A stretch of DNA of 64,000 nt from NCBI GenBank assembly GCA_020466095.1, contig CM035806.1, positions 135,865,680 through 135,929,679 on the forward strand, in the 5' to 3' direction. Below the pieces are notes generated by a model. It was given only the letters and a program-made list of their open reading frames with translations. It searched no databases and was not told the origin of the DNA. A program made the translations under genes and the position numbers. The stretch comes from Chlorops oryzae (taxonomy: Eukaryota > Arthropoda > Insecta > Diptera > Chloropidae). Within the stretch, counting starts at the first letter, position 1. Each line of letters starts with the position of its first letter. This document shows, in pieces, positions 46,248 to 58,213 of the stretch.

Positions 46248-47096
46248 CAGAAGAAATTAACCGTGACACATTTCGTAGGCCGTAGGCGGTAATGCATACG
46301 ACCTCATATACCAACCTAGTATACTTTTGTTCGATCGTGTCCGTTTTGTAGAGTGAACGCCTACCATCACCACCACATAAAGTAAGCTATTGGCAGGCAG
46401 TTAGCTTACAGTCTCGTTTACTTTGTAAGCTATTAATATTCAGGTCACTTACAGTCTTGTATACTTTGTAGGCGGCAGGCACTCTTGGCCGCTGAGGTGG
46501 AACTATACTACTCTTTTCCTACAAGAAATATAGGCATAATTTCTGCTCTTAAATTAGAAACATAAGGTTTTTGTGTTTTGTTTTTGAAAATCTTTGAAAT
46601 TATCCAAGTGATGGATGCCTTTGTTTAGTGAGAGAAACTTGATGCCAGTTTTAACGCTGGCTGCCTGTAAAATTCAAAAGTCAACTGTTCAAAAAGTATG
46701 CTGCGTTTGCGCAAGCGCGGACGAGTAGCATACGATAAATTCATTATGCACCTACGTAAAGTAGGTCAAAGCGGCGAATGTGTGGACGTGCCCAAATTTT
46801 GAGTACGCTTTAACGATACGCATGGAGAGTTTTCACAAAGGATTTAAAACAACAAACGAGAGGGGGCATTGCGAGCATTATTATCAAATACATGTCACTT
46901 GTAACAAAATTTAAGTATATATGTATGTATATGTAGGTGTATTTTTCTTTATATAGTCGAATTACGCGGGCGCACAGACAAGCCATAAGAATTGAATTTA
47001 AATTTAATTATCGTTTAAATAAGATCAATAACGCATGGACTGTCGTCATGATCATCGTTTAACTGATTCGCGATTGCTTTTTCTTACCATTTTCAG
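46248..47096. other. Intergenic or intron, upstream of the coding exon
   Basis: GTAGGCGGYA and CTTACAGTCT(T/C)GT words repeat at 46275-46490. At 47073-47096 a pyrimidine-rich tract ends in CCATTTTCAG, a convincing splice acceptor, so at least one exon should lie upstream. Confidence 0.45.
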
Positions 47097-47176
47097 TCTC
47101 AAAGATCAATAAACGATATCTATATACAAACATATGAAAACAGTCTTCGAACAATTTTAAGAGAAACTGCAACAAT

Positions 47177-47882
47177 ATGTCGGACCCCTACAGCCACAAT
47201 CACTATGTATCGTTTCCAAAAACGTCGTCTACGCCAAATCCATCGAATAAGTACTCATCTGCACACACAGCGCCAGCACGAAGATTGGCGACAGCCCGAC
47301 AGACATTGCGCTTGGCCATACCGAAGCCTCAGGCCCAGGCCCAGGCTCAAGCTCGAGCTCAGCTTCATCCTCATACTCAATGTGGCACGAGTTCCACAAT
47401 CGATGCCAATGGACATCACAGTCAAAATTCATGCAACTCGACAGCATTTACAGGTGCCGCTTATCGGCATTCGCCATCGAAGTTACCTCAACCGCCGCCA
47501 CCAGGGCCATCATCGATATTAAAACGTGGCAGCTTGCCGTCAGCGCCACCGCAACTGTTGACAACGACGCCGCCGAAATCGTCGTCGCCATTGGAGCCCC
47601 ACCAATCGATGGGGCACGATGGTAAACCAACTACTCCGCTGTCTTCGGCCTCGTCGACCGGCTCGCTCTCCTCGTATTTGCATCCATATAGCGGCAGTGC
47701 CAGTGCCAGTAGCCATAGCAGCTGCAGCAGTCACAACAGCTTCGCCAGCAGTGGCAGCCGACTTCTTAGCATGCACAATTGCAAGCCGAATCCGAATGTT
47801 ATGCTCCATTCCGCCGACATGCCCCGAAGTAATGAACTCTTCGTCTTTAGCAAGGACCTTCCAACGGCCGCCGAGCTTCGTG
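47177..47882 (+). CDS. First coding exon A of a large gene, Ser/Pro-rich (235 codons + 1 base)
   Basis: The exon probably begins at the acceptor after 47096 and has an 80-bp leader. The ATG at 47177 (context AACAATATG) starts MSDPYSHNHYVSFPK. The product is low-complexity: an Ala-Gln run (QAQAQAQARAQ), a Pro run (KLPQPPPPGPS), a basic phosphorylation-like KRGSLPS and long Ser stretches. The end, NELFVFSKDLPTAAELR, is less degenerate. It stops at a strong donor, CGTG|GTGAGT, after one base of a codon (phase 1). It joins to 47964 across an 81-bp intron. GC content and codon balance are far above the surroundings. I do not recognise the protein; it looks like the disordered N-terminus of a signalling or scaffold protein. 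Confidence 0.82.
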
Positions 47883-47963
47883 GTGAGTACTTCGACTCAT
47901 TTCGATCATTTGAGCTGGAGTTAATTTTTTTTTTTTAATTCTCGCCCATTTTTTCTCTTTTAG

Positions 47964-48088
47964 AACATTCGCCCCGATTCGTTGATATTACAGGCAACTC
48001 GTCGGCGGCTAGCAGCGCATCACCGCCGCAGCACTTGAATCGACTTTTCAGCATAAGTCCATCATCGTTGCGCCGTTGCGGTAGTAAT
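47964..48088 (+). CDS. Second coding exon of the large gene (41 codons)
   Basis: The acceptor TTTTTTCTCTTTTAG at 47949-47963 and the donor AAT|GTAAGT at 48089 are both consensus. With the single base from the previous exon it reads E, then HSPRFVDITGNSSAASSASP and on to RLFSISPSSLRRCGSN, with no stop. It ends in phase 0. Serine-rich, with a basic SLRRCGS site. The next exon is not in the adjacent DNA, which is AT-rich and has a MITE 60 bp away. Confidence 0.82.
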
Positions 48089-48148
48089 GTAAGTAAAAAT
48101 TCCCAAATACAGCCCTGTTTTGAATTTTGTTCATCCATACGAATATAA

Positions 48149-48356
48149 GGTCTGTTCCCGTAATGCACGAAACTGCCCAAAACTGCTCAATTTTACCGAA
48201 AACCGTCCCCGTACTATCCAATTGTGCAATCGAGAGAGATTTTGACCGAGAATTTGTCTTCTTCTTCTGTCAAAATATCTCTAATCTGCACAATCGGGTA
48301 GTACGGGGACGGTTTTCGATAAAATTGGGTAGTTTCGTACAGTACGGGAACAGACC
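48149..48356. mobile_element. 208-bp MITE, GGTCTGTTCCCGTA ends, copy 2
   Basis: Perfect 14-bp ends (GGTCTGTTCCCGTA, then ATGCACGAAAC against CTGTACGAAAC). Same family as 43198-43413. It sits in the intron just after the second coding exon. Confidence 0.8.
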
Positions 48357-49754
48357 TATTGTAGTTTTTAAGCCATCCAAGTCGAATTTTCCCAATTTCT
48401 ACACACAAATTTTTTTTTCCAAATAATCAAAAGTGGGGAAAGGGAAAGGGGAAATAAGAAAAGGGGGTTAAACCTAAAGAACGCCCCGCCCCAAACTTTT
48501 AAAAATCCTATTTTTTTTCGGAAGTTTTTTACCCAATCTTAGTTCTTGAAAAAATTTTTTTAAGAAAATTTAAAAATTATTTGACAACTTAAAATAGTTT
48601 CCATTAAAAGCCCAATTTAAAGAAAATTTGAAAATAATGAAAAAATTTTTTCGGGCAATTTTGTAAAACCAATATTCTCCGGTGGAAGAATTTTTCCATT
48701 CTTTTTTGGGAGCCCTTTAAAATTTCAAAAACTAATTTTTTTCAAATAAGCATTAATTTCAACGTTGGTGAATCTTAAAAGCGTTTTAAAAAATGTTCAA
48801 TCTCGGTATACCTGGTTGTAATGCACAATTTTTTGTCATTATGAAAGTACCAAAAAAATGAAAAAAATTTTTCCCGAAAAATCTCCTCCAAAATTCCCCA
48901 ATACCACAAAAAAACCGAAAAAATTTGAAAAATGTTTTGTAAAAAAAATCCCTTTATTTTAAAAATCCAGGTAATCTTCCCCTTTCCAATTTATTAAACC
49001 GGTTAAGTTTATAAAAGGTTAACGGTCAAAGGTTGCCACCCAAAGGATTTTTAAGCTTTTGTTGATTTTTGGGCCTCTAAAAAAAAGGAACCCTTTTTAA
49101 GGTTTTATTTTGAATTTCTTAGATCTTGGTTTCCTTTTTAATAAGCCTTTTTTTAAAATTTTATATTCCAAAAACTAATTAAGATAAGAAGATGAAATAA
49201 ACGTTGGCCGATTGCTAATTATACAGGAAATCAAAAATATTTTTTTAAATTTTTACACTGAGAAAAATTGTTTCACAAAACTAAAAATAAAATTTTAACA
49301 ATTTTTTTCAGTGTATTCCCAGTTTGGTGCCGCTCTACAAATTCTTTTTAAAAATACCCCTAATATAAATGTTCCCAATATGGTAGGCACTGGATTTAAG
49401 TACTAGAGCATCTATGTGCACTTGAAATTTTTGAATATGTATCTCACTGCTCCGCCATTTAATTTGAATGAAACTTTTTTTTTAATGAAAGCAAATACTT
49501 AGGGGAAGAGAAATATGCAAAATTTTTTTTATTTCGCCATTTTTAAGGATGTTCCACCCGACTGAGCGTATTGAAACCCAGCATACTTACTCCTGGTGTA
49601 AAACTCAATTTTCGAGAATTTTAATTATGATAGTAGCATACCTCGAACAACAAAAAATGGTCATGAAAAAATATCCTTCCACGGGAGCATGTATTGGTTT
49701 TAGCAAAATTGCCCGAAAAATATTTTTCTAATATTTTCTGACTAATTTTCTATA
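48357..49754. other. Intron-like AT-rich DNA
   Basis: A/T homopolymer-rich with only short frames. No exon or element ends are clear. Confidence 0.45.
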
Positions 49755-50853
49755 CAGGGTGTTTCGCATAAGGATGTATATCCGAAAGGAGGTGATAGGG
49801 GTGCTCAATATCGACCAAAAATCGTATGGGAGGGGGGGGGGGGGGGTGGAAAATGCTCCCCTAAGGAGTTAGAGGGCCTTAAAGTTTTTAGGCAGTAAGT
49901 CGAGAAAAAAAATTCTCCCACGATAACGGTTCATCGTAGAAAAAATAACTGTTAAGCGGTTTGAAAGCCAATTCTATGGGCTTTTAAACAAAATTAAATT
50001 CATGGTAAGAATTTAAGCCAATGATGGTTAATAAAGCGGTCAAAGTCAAAAATTCTGAAAAAAAATTCTATTTTTTTTACTTTGAGAGCCATTTTGGTAT
50101 GAAAAAGGTACTATTAACACATACTTTTCTAATTTTTTTCAAAATCCTCGATTAATTTACTTCAGATCTGTTGTACATTTGTCATACCTTATTAGCGGTT
50201 TAACCTCAGGAAAAATAGGATTTATAAACAAACTTGAAACTTTTTTTATGTGATGAAATTCTTAAAAGAGCAATCTTTGGCTTACAATAGCCAGCCAGCA
50301 ATTTCTTATTTAAGACAAATTTTGGTTTAAAATTATACGAACTTTAACTGGAAAAATTGGTAATTTTTTGCTGAGATTATTTAATTTGATTTTTTAATTT
50401 ATTTTTTCCTGAGGTTAAACCGCTAATAAGGTATGACAAATGTACCACAGATTTGAAGTAAATTAATCGAGGATTTTGAAAAAATTAGAAAAGTATGTGT
50501 TAATAGGACCTTTTTCATACCAAAATGGCTCTCAAAGTAAAAAAAATAGAATTTTTTTCAGAATTTTTTGACTTTGACCGCTTTATTAACCATCATTGGC
50601 TTAAATTCTTACCATGAATTTAATTTTGCCTAAAAGCCCATAGAATTGGCTTTCAAACCGCTTAACAGTTTTTTTTTCTACGATGAACCGTTATAGTGGG
50701 AGAATTTTTTTCTCGACTTACTGCCTAAAAACTTTAAGGCCCTCTAACTCCTTAGGGGAGCATTTTCCACCCCCCCTCCCATACGATTTTTGGTCGATAT
50801 TGAGCACCCCTATCACCTCCTTTCGGATATACATCCTTATGCGAAACACCCTG
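49755..50853. mobile_element. 1.1-kb foldback element with about 450-bp arms
   Basis: The left arm (49755 to about 50216) begins CAGGGTGTTTCGCATAAGGA; the right arm (about 50405-50853) is its near-perfect complement. TA flanks both ends. The loop is about 190 bp. The left arm has a run of about 15 G where the right has 7 C, pointing to slippage after insertion. No protein is encoded. Confidence 0.92.
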
Positions 50854-51378
50854 TATATGGGCTTTTGAATGAACATTCTATCTTTATAGTTGTCTTAGAT
50901 ATGATATTTTAAAAGTTTTCTCTAAAAAACCCATTTTTTCAAGGAAACTCAAGGACTATAGGAGATCGAGAGCGAAAACTTCGCGAAAATAAAATTGTTT
51001 GCATTTACCTTAACAGTAGGCCAGGTAAAGTTGAAATCGGCTTCTGGGGCAGATTCACTATGCTTATAGTGCTATACCCTTTCTTCGTCTCACCTGTTTT
51101 ATCTAATAACTAAAAAATTTCGAAAGAAAAATTTGGTTGAAATCGGGAATTTATTTCTCAGGGTCAGTATGAGCTCGAATACAGTTTAAAAAAAATACGC
51201 GTACAGCTACACTGTAAAAAAGCCATGAAGTACCGAGACATATTCTTGAGGTCATCGAATGTAAACAAAAATTGACTGCAAGTTATGAAAATACTCGGTG
51301 AATATAGCAACTCCCTAGTTTTGGTGTTGTCAGATTGTCGAAATTTCGTTTGTAAAACGAAAATCAAAAATCAAAAAG
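50854..51378. other. Intron-like DNA, nothing seen
   Basis: No exon, RNA or element boundary recognised. Confidence 0.4.
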
Positions 51379-52069
51379 TACACCCAAAAAAAAGTTTACC
51401 TGAAACCATGGTAAAATGAACTCAATTTATAGGAAATTGATCATGATATGGCGCCATAGAAAAGCATACTCAAATTGGAAACCAAGTTTTTCCTTAAATA
51501 GAGGAAAAAAATTTCTTTCATCTGAGTTCATTTGGAATTGAAATAAGTCCATATTTCCTCAAATGGAATAAGTAGTTATCGATTATTTTCTTCAAAAACG
51601 AGTTAAAATTTCTTCAAAATGAATAAAAATTTCCTAAAAATGTGTATAAATTATTTCAAAATGAGTAAGAATTTTCAAAAAATGAGTAAACATTTCCTAA
51701 AACTTAGTAAAATTTTCTTAAAAATGAGTAAAAACTTTCCTAAAAATGAGTACAAATTTCCTTAAAATGAGTAAAAATTTCCTCAAAATAAGTAAAATGT
51801 TCCTAAAAATTATGAAACATTTCCACAAAACAAGTAAAATTTTCCTGAAAATGAGTAAACATTTCCTAAAAATAAGTAAAATTTTCCTCAAAAGGAATAA
51901 ATTTTCCTCAAAATGAGTAAAATTGTCCTCAAAATGAATACAAATTTCCTAAAAATGAATAACAATTTTGTGATATATTTCTTATCTTTGCATGAAGAAA
52001 AATTGTTCTTTATTGTATTATAAATCATTTTTTTTTACATTTGTGGATTCTTAGTTCTAAGATATATAC

Positions 52070-52324
52070 AGGGCGCCCGGGAAAACTTTACGCATAATTT
52101 TAACATGCGATAGCTTATATCAAGGGAAGTTTTTTTTTGTTGTTGCACCACTGGTACCGTTATTGAGTTGTAACACTTAAATGATGATGCATTTTCCATA
52201 GAAAAAGGAAATTAAATTTTTTAATCTTTTTAAAATATCTCAAATTGATACAAAACTCCATAACTCCATAACGGTACCTTTTAAACCAGTGGTGCAAAAA
52301 CAAAACAAAAATTTCCCTTGATAC
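52070..52324. mobile_element. Truncated TA element inside the foldback
   Basis: Starts CAGGGCGCCCGGGAAAACTT; inner arms ATATCAAGGGAAGTTTTTTT and (reversed) TATCAAGGGAAATTTTTGTT pair, as do ACCACTGGTACCGTTATTGA and its partner. The right outer end is missing. A half copy lies at 39035-39138. Confidence 0.6.
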
Positions 52325-52504
52325 AGAATGATTCAGAATGTTGAAGAAAATGTCTCCTTTTAATTTACGCAGAAGCACTAAGAATTGCTGATCCTCCTCC
52401 GTTAATACAATGGCTTCGCGCATCGCGCTGTTTTCAAATACGTTAATATTGCAATTACTCGTTTCCGAAATGTTTTGCGTAAAACTGCATAAAATATACA
52501 ACAA
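52325..52504 (-). pseudogene. Captured coding-like fragment in the foldback centre
   Basis: The minus-strand frame reads ENSAMREAIVLTEEDQQFLV and LLRKLKGDIF, with normal protein composition and higher GC than its surroundings. It runs out into the truncated element at 52324 and has no clear ATG (the reported frame begins with TTG). It may be a fragment of a transposase or host gene. No domain is recognised. Confidence 0.25.
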
Positions 52505-53659
52505 AAAACACGCCGAAGCTAAATGTTCGAACCGATCAGACGCGCCACCATTCCTTTCGACAGCAATCTACGCAACTGAATTAAACTGAATAACTGATGC
52601 CCACGCTTAAAAATTATTCTCCTTAAATTATGTTTCAGGAAAATTATTCTTATTTTTAGGAAATGTTATGCATTTATTTTGAATAAATTTTTATTCACTT
52701 TGAGGATATGTTTACTTATTTTGAGGAAATTGGTACTCTACTCATTTTGAAGAAATGTTACCTTAGTTTTAGGAAATGTTTCCCGTTGTGAGGAAATGTT
52801 TCATCATTTTGAGGAAATGCTTCCTTGTTTTGAGGAAATGTTTTCATCATTTTTAGGAAATGTTTACTTATTTTTAGGAAATTTTTCCTCATTTTGAGGA
52901 AATTGTTATTCTTTTTTTAGAAACTCTTTATTCATTTTGAGGAAAAGGTTACTCATTTTGAGGAATATTTTTACTCTACTCATTTCTAGGAAATTTTTAC
53001 TATAGTTTAGGAAATGTTTACTCATTTTGAGGAAAATTTTACTTATTTGTGGAATTTTTACTCATTTTTTAGGAACGTCTTATTCATTTTAAAGAAATTT
53101 TACTTAAATTTTTAGGAAATTTCTTTCACATGGAAGAAAATTTAGCTTGATTTAGGTAAATTCGTTTTCGATGTGGAAGACGTTTTTACTCCATTTGAAA
53201 ACGATACCTGAAATAAAGTAAAATTTTCATTTATATGGGTAAATTCGTTTTCATTTTCAGGAAAATACTGTTCTGAATCGAAGTTAAAATTAACCTCTAA
53301 AAAGCATTTATTTCTTACAAATAAAAACGTTTTTCCTCCATATCAAAAGAAACGCCCTCAATTTCATGTATTTTAACATACTCATCAAGAAACAGTTGAA
53401 CTTTTTTGAGTCCGTCCTAATTTCGAGCTAAACTTGAAAATAAGTACGGTTTTAATACAATGGGAAAATTTCTCTGTTTGAGGAAAATTTAACCAGATTT
53501 GCGGAAAATGCATTTACTTAATTGAGGAATTTTATTTTCATTTTAGGGGCAATACTTTTCGTTCAGTGTATGACCGAGAATTAAGTAGCGCTTTGATTTA
53601 TGGATCTATCTCGTAACGCGGACTCATGAAAAGTAGTTGCCGTACTAATTGACACGAAA

Positions 53660-54031
53660 ACAAGTAAGGGTGTTAGAGTCATGCGAGCCTGACAATAAAA
53701 TACCCGACACAAACACACATGTTTAAATAATTTTTTAACCGAGCCCAAAAAACAGGACCATTAAGAAAGAATATTCTAGAGATTTTTAAGGCCATAAGGG
53801 TCCCCATATACCGACTTTTGTTCAGTTTCTTTATTACAACCGCCCCCTTGCCACGCCCACCTTTCCAAATTTTTCCTATTCTAATCGGAGGCTTAAACAT
53901 ACGCTCATATTCTAAATTGCATTGAAATATTTCGGAAAGGTCTGATTTTGGGGCAGTTTTCTGATTTTCGTGACAGACCCTAGTACTGGAGGAACCCGTA
54001 AAAATGGTCGGATCGGGTCCATTCTCGAACT
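53660..54031 (-). repeat. DINE-1/mini-me-like repeat, 3' part
   Basis: The minus-strand 3' end is at 53660 (ACAAGTA with a GCGAGCCTGAC hairpin remnant and AATACCCGACAC). The body ends at GTTCGAGAATGGACCCGATC. The GTCY block is missing. Confidence 0.75.
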
Positions 54032-55300
54032 GAACCCGGCCTGACCTTTTTGAAATTTTCCGGGCCGGGCCGGGCCTTAAAAATTCGCTTCGGGCGGGTC
54101 TCGAAATTGCGGCCCGTGGGCTTCTCTAATCGGGAGTAAACCAACCCCGAGCCCCCAGAGCTGTGTTGAACTTACACATATGAGAAGAAAGTTTTTTATA
54201 TTGTGATCACTTTTCTGTTGAAGAAGTTTGTTGAAGGTTGAAAACAAGAACCGATTAAATCGACTTAAATTAACTGATCTTAGTCATTGGTATACAGTAT
54301 AAACCAATAGTTTTTTTGTACTTATTCTCTTTCTGTGGGTTAGTAAGAAAAAAAAAAATTTTTTTTTGTTGGACTGAGCTGCTCTCACAAGCAATATAAT
54401 ATGAAAATGGAAAATATAATTAATTTTTTGAAATATTATTTTGAGCATTTCGAAAAGGAGAGAGAGAAAGAGACCAAGAGCGAGAGAGAGAGAGAGCGAG
54501 AGAAGTTGGTTTTTGTAAAATGACTTCATTTGTTATTAACAACTTTGAAATGTTTGTTCAAGGTATGTTGTAAAATCAAAGGCACTACAATCGGCATATA
54601 ATTTGTTGTTCTTTTTGCTATGGAATATGGAGGAAGTTCATATCAAAAAGGAGGCAGAAAAAATTAAACAGAAATGGAGAAAAACTGTTGGGCTTCTTGA
54701 ACATTTTTAAAGCTTTTCATAATTTTTTAAAGATTTAGGTTTGAGAACGAAAATTTGAAAAATAACTCGCTTAAAACCAATCAAGCACAGAATTTAGACC
54801 GAGTTCGCATTTTGGGATTCTGGGAGGTATGGGGCAGGGCCATGATCCTCCGCCTTTTAAGATGGAATAAACTTGAAAATCAAGTCATAAATCTAAATCT
54901 ACTGCAATTTTGAAGTAAAAAAAAACAAAAAAAAAAACAAAAAAAAAAGCAGACCTCTTCATCATAGCCTGGATAGCGCTTTGTTTGGCCAATTGATCAT
55001 TTTATCTCGCCCGGTGGCCATTGCAGCTTCTTTGCATGCCCGTTTCATCAAAGTGCCATTTAGCGCAATCATCATTCGCGACGATCGATCGTAGCTGAAC
55101 GAACGCCCGCTTGGCGAGAATACTTCGACTGAGAATCGGGTTTTTTCTTTAATTTTTTTTTTCTTACATTTTTTCTTTTAAGAATATTCAAAATATTCTG
55201 TTGACGCTCTCTGCTGCCGATCCATCTGTTCGTCTGTTCGTCTGCCTGTTCAATATCGTCGAAATAATTGTACAAACTAAGTGCTTATTTTGTATTTTCA
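54032..55300. other. Intron-like DNA; GGCC- and GA-rich patches
   Basis: A short GGGCCGGGCCGGGCC run at 54060-54076 and (GA)n at 54455-54500. No exon recognised. A pyrimidine tract ending TTTTCAG at about 55301 could be an acceptor for a non-coding exon. Confidence 0.4.
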
Positions 55301-55362
55301 GTTCCACATGGAGTGGAACACGCGCGCCCAATAAATGTGTGGATTTTTCGCAGTGCATGGCT

Positions 55363-55404
55363 TCCAAAAACCAAAACCAAAACCAAAACCAAAACCAAAA
55401 CCCC
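55363..55404 (+). repeat. (CCAAAA)n microsatellite
   Basis: About six to seven copies of CCAAAA in a CA-rich leader-like context. The Gln/Asn-rich or Lys/Thr-rich frames across it are products of the repeat. Confidence 0.8.
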
Positions 55405-55559
55405 AACAAACAAACAAAAATCGATGAGAAATTCGGAAAAGGCGAAAACAACGAAATTAAACAAAACGAAGAAACTGCGGTGGTGGATGAGGTGTGGTGA
55501 GCGGGTGAGAGAAAAGTAAAATACAAAAAGACGAACTGTCAAAAAGCCGATGTCGAAGC

Positions 55560-56088
55560 CCGAAGAGGTCCGTCTCATTGGAGTTCGAATTTTTTGATTT
55601 TGAACAGGAGCAGGAGCAGGAGCAGGAGGTGGAGCAGGCAACGACATGACATGAGCAGACTTCGTGCCTGTTTGCTTGATTCAGTTGGTTTTTTCATTTT
55701 GTTTTTCGTTGGGCCGGCCATCTCAGTTGAAACATCGCGACTGACAGACTGATTGTTTGACTAGCTCACTTAGTGACTACGTCACGCTTCGAGCACGGCT
55801 GTTTTGGATTGGCTTAGCTGTAGTTGTGGACGTGGACGTGGCTGTGCTTGTTTGAGGGTTTCGAAAAAATTCCGTCTTCAGTATTTGTCGGATTGAGATT
55901 CACGCAGCAAGCTACTTAATCGGGACGGTTCAGAGTTCTGTACGGCACGGCACGGGACACTTGTGAAAAATATAAAAACTACTTTCGGGGGAAAAAAGAG
56001 AGGAATTTTATCAAAAATTGTCGATGAGTTGCTTTCGGTCGAATGCATTTAACGCTTTGCCTCACTCAATGTGTTGGTAGGAGCAGGC
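55560..56088 (+). promoter_or_regulatory. Likely promoter and 5' leader of exon B
   Basis: Non-repetitive, moderately GC-rich sequence directly upstream of the ATG at 56089. Initiator-like TCAGTT occurs at about 55680 and 55725, and TGACTACGTCAC (CRE-like half-sites) at about 55772-55783. A TAA at 56050 is in frame with the start, so the coding region does not extend upstream. Which initiator is used cannot be told. Confidence 0.4.
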
Positions 56089-56943
56089 ATGGGAAACCGC
56101 ATGAGCAGTTTATGGTGTAAGAAAACCGCATTGCCGATTACGGATAGAAATCAAAAGGAGGAAAAATCTGCCAGCAAAGACAAGCAGACAATAACACTAG
56201 CCGGCCCCACTAAGACGTCGTCAGGTGGCATTGCCGACAATACGGACAACGGAGGTCCGCTCGCTTTAAGACGGCTAACGTGGAGTTGTATGAGCTTGAC
56301 GAGAGATAAGAAGCGTCATTCGCGTAGGGGTCAAGAAATTGTACCGCCGATTATAACGATAACCAGAGCTACAACAACAACAGCAACAACAGCAACATCA
56401 TCGACAGCAACCATACCCGAGGCGAGCGAAAATTCAATCGAACAGTCGTCACCGAGGATCTCCACGGTCTCGTTCGTCGAAAAGGTATTCGAAAAGCTCG
56501 CCGAAGCTCAATCGGAGTCGGAAAGAAGAGCGCAGCAACTGCCAACAAGACAATTGCCACTGTCAACGCTAGCGACAGCGTCACAGTCGGCGTTAAAGCC
56601 GACGGCAACGGCAACGGCGACGGCGACGTCGTCACCGGTGACGACAACGTTAGTGCCAACGAAGCTCACAACGAAATTGACAACGAGCGCCGCGTTCACC
56701 GATAGAACCAAAGTGCGTAATATTATTCTGGTGCCAAGCACCGCCTCCGGCTCCGGCTCCGCCACCGACCAAACCTCTGCCACAATCTCAGCTTCAGACC
56801 CAGTCGCGTTCGCGTCCACGTCCACGTCCTCGTTCTCATCCGCATCGACGCCCAAATCCGGGTTGACTTATGTGCGCTGCGTACCGATTTCGTCGGGCCG
56901 CTTAAATGATATGAAATTCAATGTTGACCAACCCAAAGTGAAG
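56089..56943 (+). CDS. Alternative first coding exon B, N-myristoylation motif (285 codons)
   Basis: The ATG at 56089 starts MGNRMSSLWCKK: Gly2 with Ser at position 6 fits N-myristoyl transferase substrates, and Cys10 beside two Lys could be palmitoylated. The product should therefore be membrane-anchored. It continues with a basic LRRLTW site, a KKRHSRR cluster, Thr-, Ala- and Ser-rich repeats, and a possible helical stretch SFVEKVFEKLAEAQSESERR. The last part, YVRCVPISSGRLNDMKFNVD, looks better ordered. It ends at GTGAAG|GTTAGT in phase 0, the same phase as exon 47964-48088. I infer an alternative start of the same gene. High GC and balanced codons support coding. The protein family is not recognised; the downstream body lies outside the window. 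Confidence 0.8.
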
Positions 56944-58146
56944 GTTAGTTGAAGCATTGCAAGCAACCAAATTCTAAACATTTCTCAATAATGTGTACGT
57001 GGGATGTTCGTTCAAGAAGTTCGTATTACGTATTACGTATTACATACAGAATAAAGATTGCCCTATTTTGTTTGCTTCAATGAATGTTTGTCCGTTTATC
57101 CATTTGTCCGCTATGTATTTGGGGGTATCTTTTGGACAAATCGCATGAGACTTGACACCGCACAAAGAGTTCAACATTAGTAAAGAGCTTGCAATTCGCT
57201 CATTTCGGCGTTAGCCGATCGCAGACTACGATTTGCTAATCCAAATTGCATAAATTCAAGATAAATTTTCTATTAATTATTTCATACACTTTGTCCCCTG
57301 GAATTCTCCTTGGTCACCATGCTTATTTAGATTTAAATCTCGCTATTTTTGGGTGACATTTTTCGCTCTGTGCATGTTATAACGTAATTATGAAATAAAT
57401 TCACAATTTAGAGCATGAATTTTTTTTTTTTTTTTGCTTTCAAAACCCAGCCCAGACCCCTCTCTCAAGCAAGTTTAGCTTCGTTCTTTTTTGAATTTGA
57501 ATTTAAACGCAAATATTTTGCACAGCCATTCATAAAAATGGTCCCACGTATGAGAGTTCGGATATGTGTGCATATCGATATTTGTTGTCGCATTCCTGGA
57601 GGTCTATAGGTACTATCTTAAAATAATGACAAATGTTCATAACCCAAAGAGATAATTTTACATAAAATTCTTTAACCCGATGTCTACTAAAGGCGATTGA
57701 ATAAATTCTCGGGATAAATGATGGCTCGATTTTTTTTGTTACTGAAAAAAAAAAAAACATTTGAGTTGTTTTAGTGGTGTATTATAAATTTTGGGACGTG
57801 AATTTTTATATTTTTTTCATTTAATTAAGTTTTGTGGATTTTGTTTTGGTCTGGATTTTCCGTTTTTTTTTTTTTTGTGGTATCACTTGCGAAATTGTTA
57901 ACTCGAAACTTTATTACGTATTAATGTTTTCAATAATTATGTAATTTTTTCGTGTTGTGTCTTGTTTTTTTATATTTATATTAATTAGCATTTTATTTCA
58001 TTGTTTACGACGCGCTGCTGGTGAGATATTACGGCACAAGTCGCGCAGCTGCAAGACATGCTTGAGCGCGAAAGCCTATCATTAAAACCTATTCCGAGTG
58101 TGTCGATTCAAGGACAACTTAACATACATACGTTGAATTTATGTTA

Positions 58147-58213
<67 letters not shown>

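Larger units (their letters stand above)
51379..53570. mobile_element. 2.2-kb foldback element with tandem-repeat arms
   Basis: The outer ends TACACCCAAAAAAAAGTTTA and (reversed) TACACTGAACGAAAAGTATT are similar. The left arm (about 51596-51965) is a run of roughly 18-20 degenerate copies of a 19-bp unit like AAAATGAGTAAAATTTCCT. The right arm (about 52630-53120) holds the same unit in the complementary sense (AGGAAATTTTTACTCATTTT). This is the architecture of the Drosophila FB and Galileo foldback transposons. The centre contains another element (52070-52324) and a short frame (52325-52504). Confidence 0.8.

Noticed and set aside
47205..47924. Other frames overlapping exon A
   Set aside because: Shadows of the coding frame; none joins to 47964 in frame.
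55285..55647. Overlapping frames on both strands around the CCAAAA repeat
   Set aside because: Low-complexity Asn/Gln, Lys/Thr and Val/Leu products come from the microsatellite in three frames.
56369..56855. Minus-strand frames opposite exon B
   Set aside because: Antisense shadows of a GC-rich, Thr/Ala/Ser-coding exon. Only the plus strand has a good start and splice donor.
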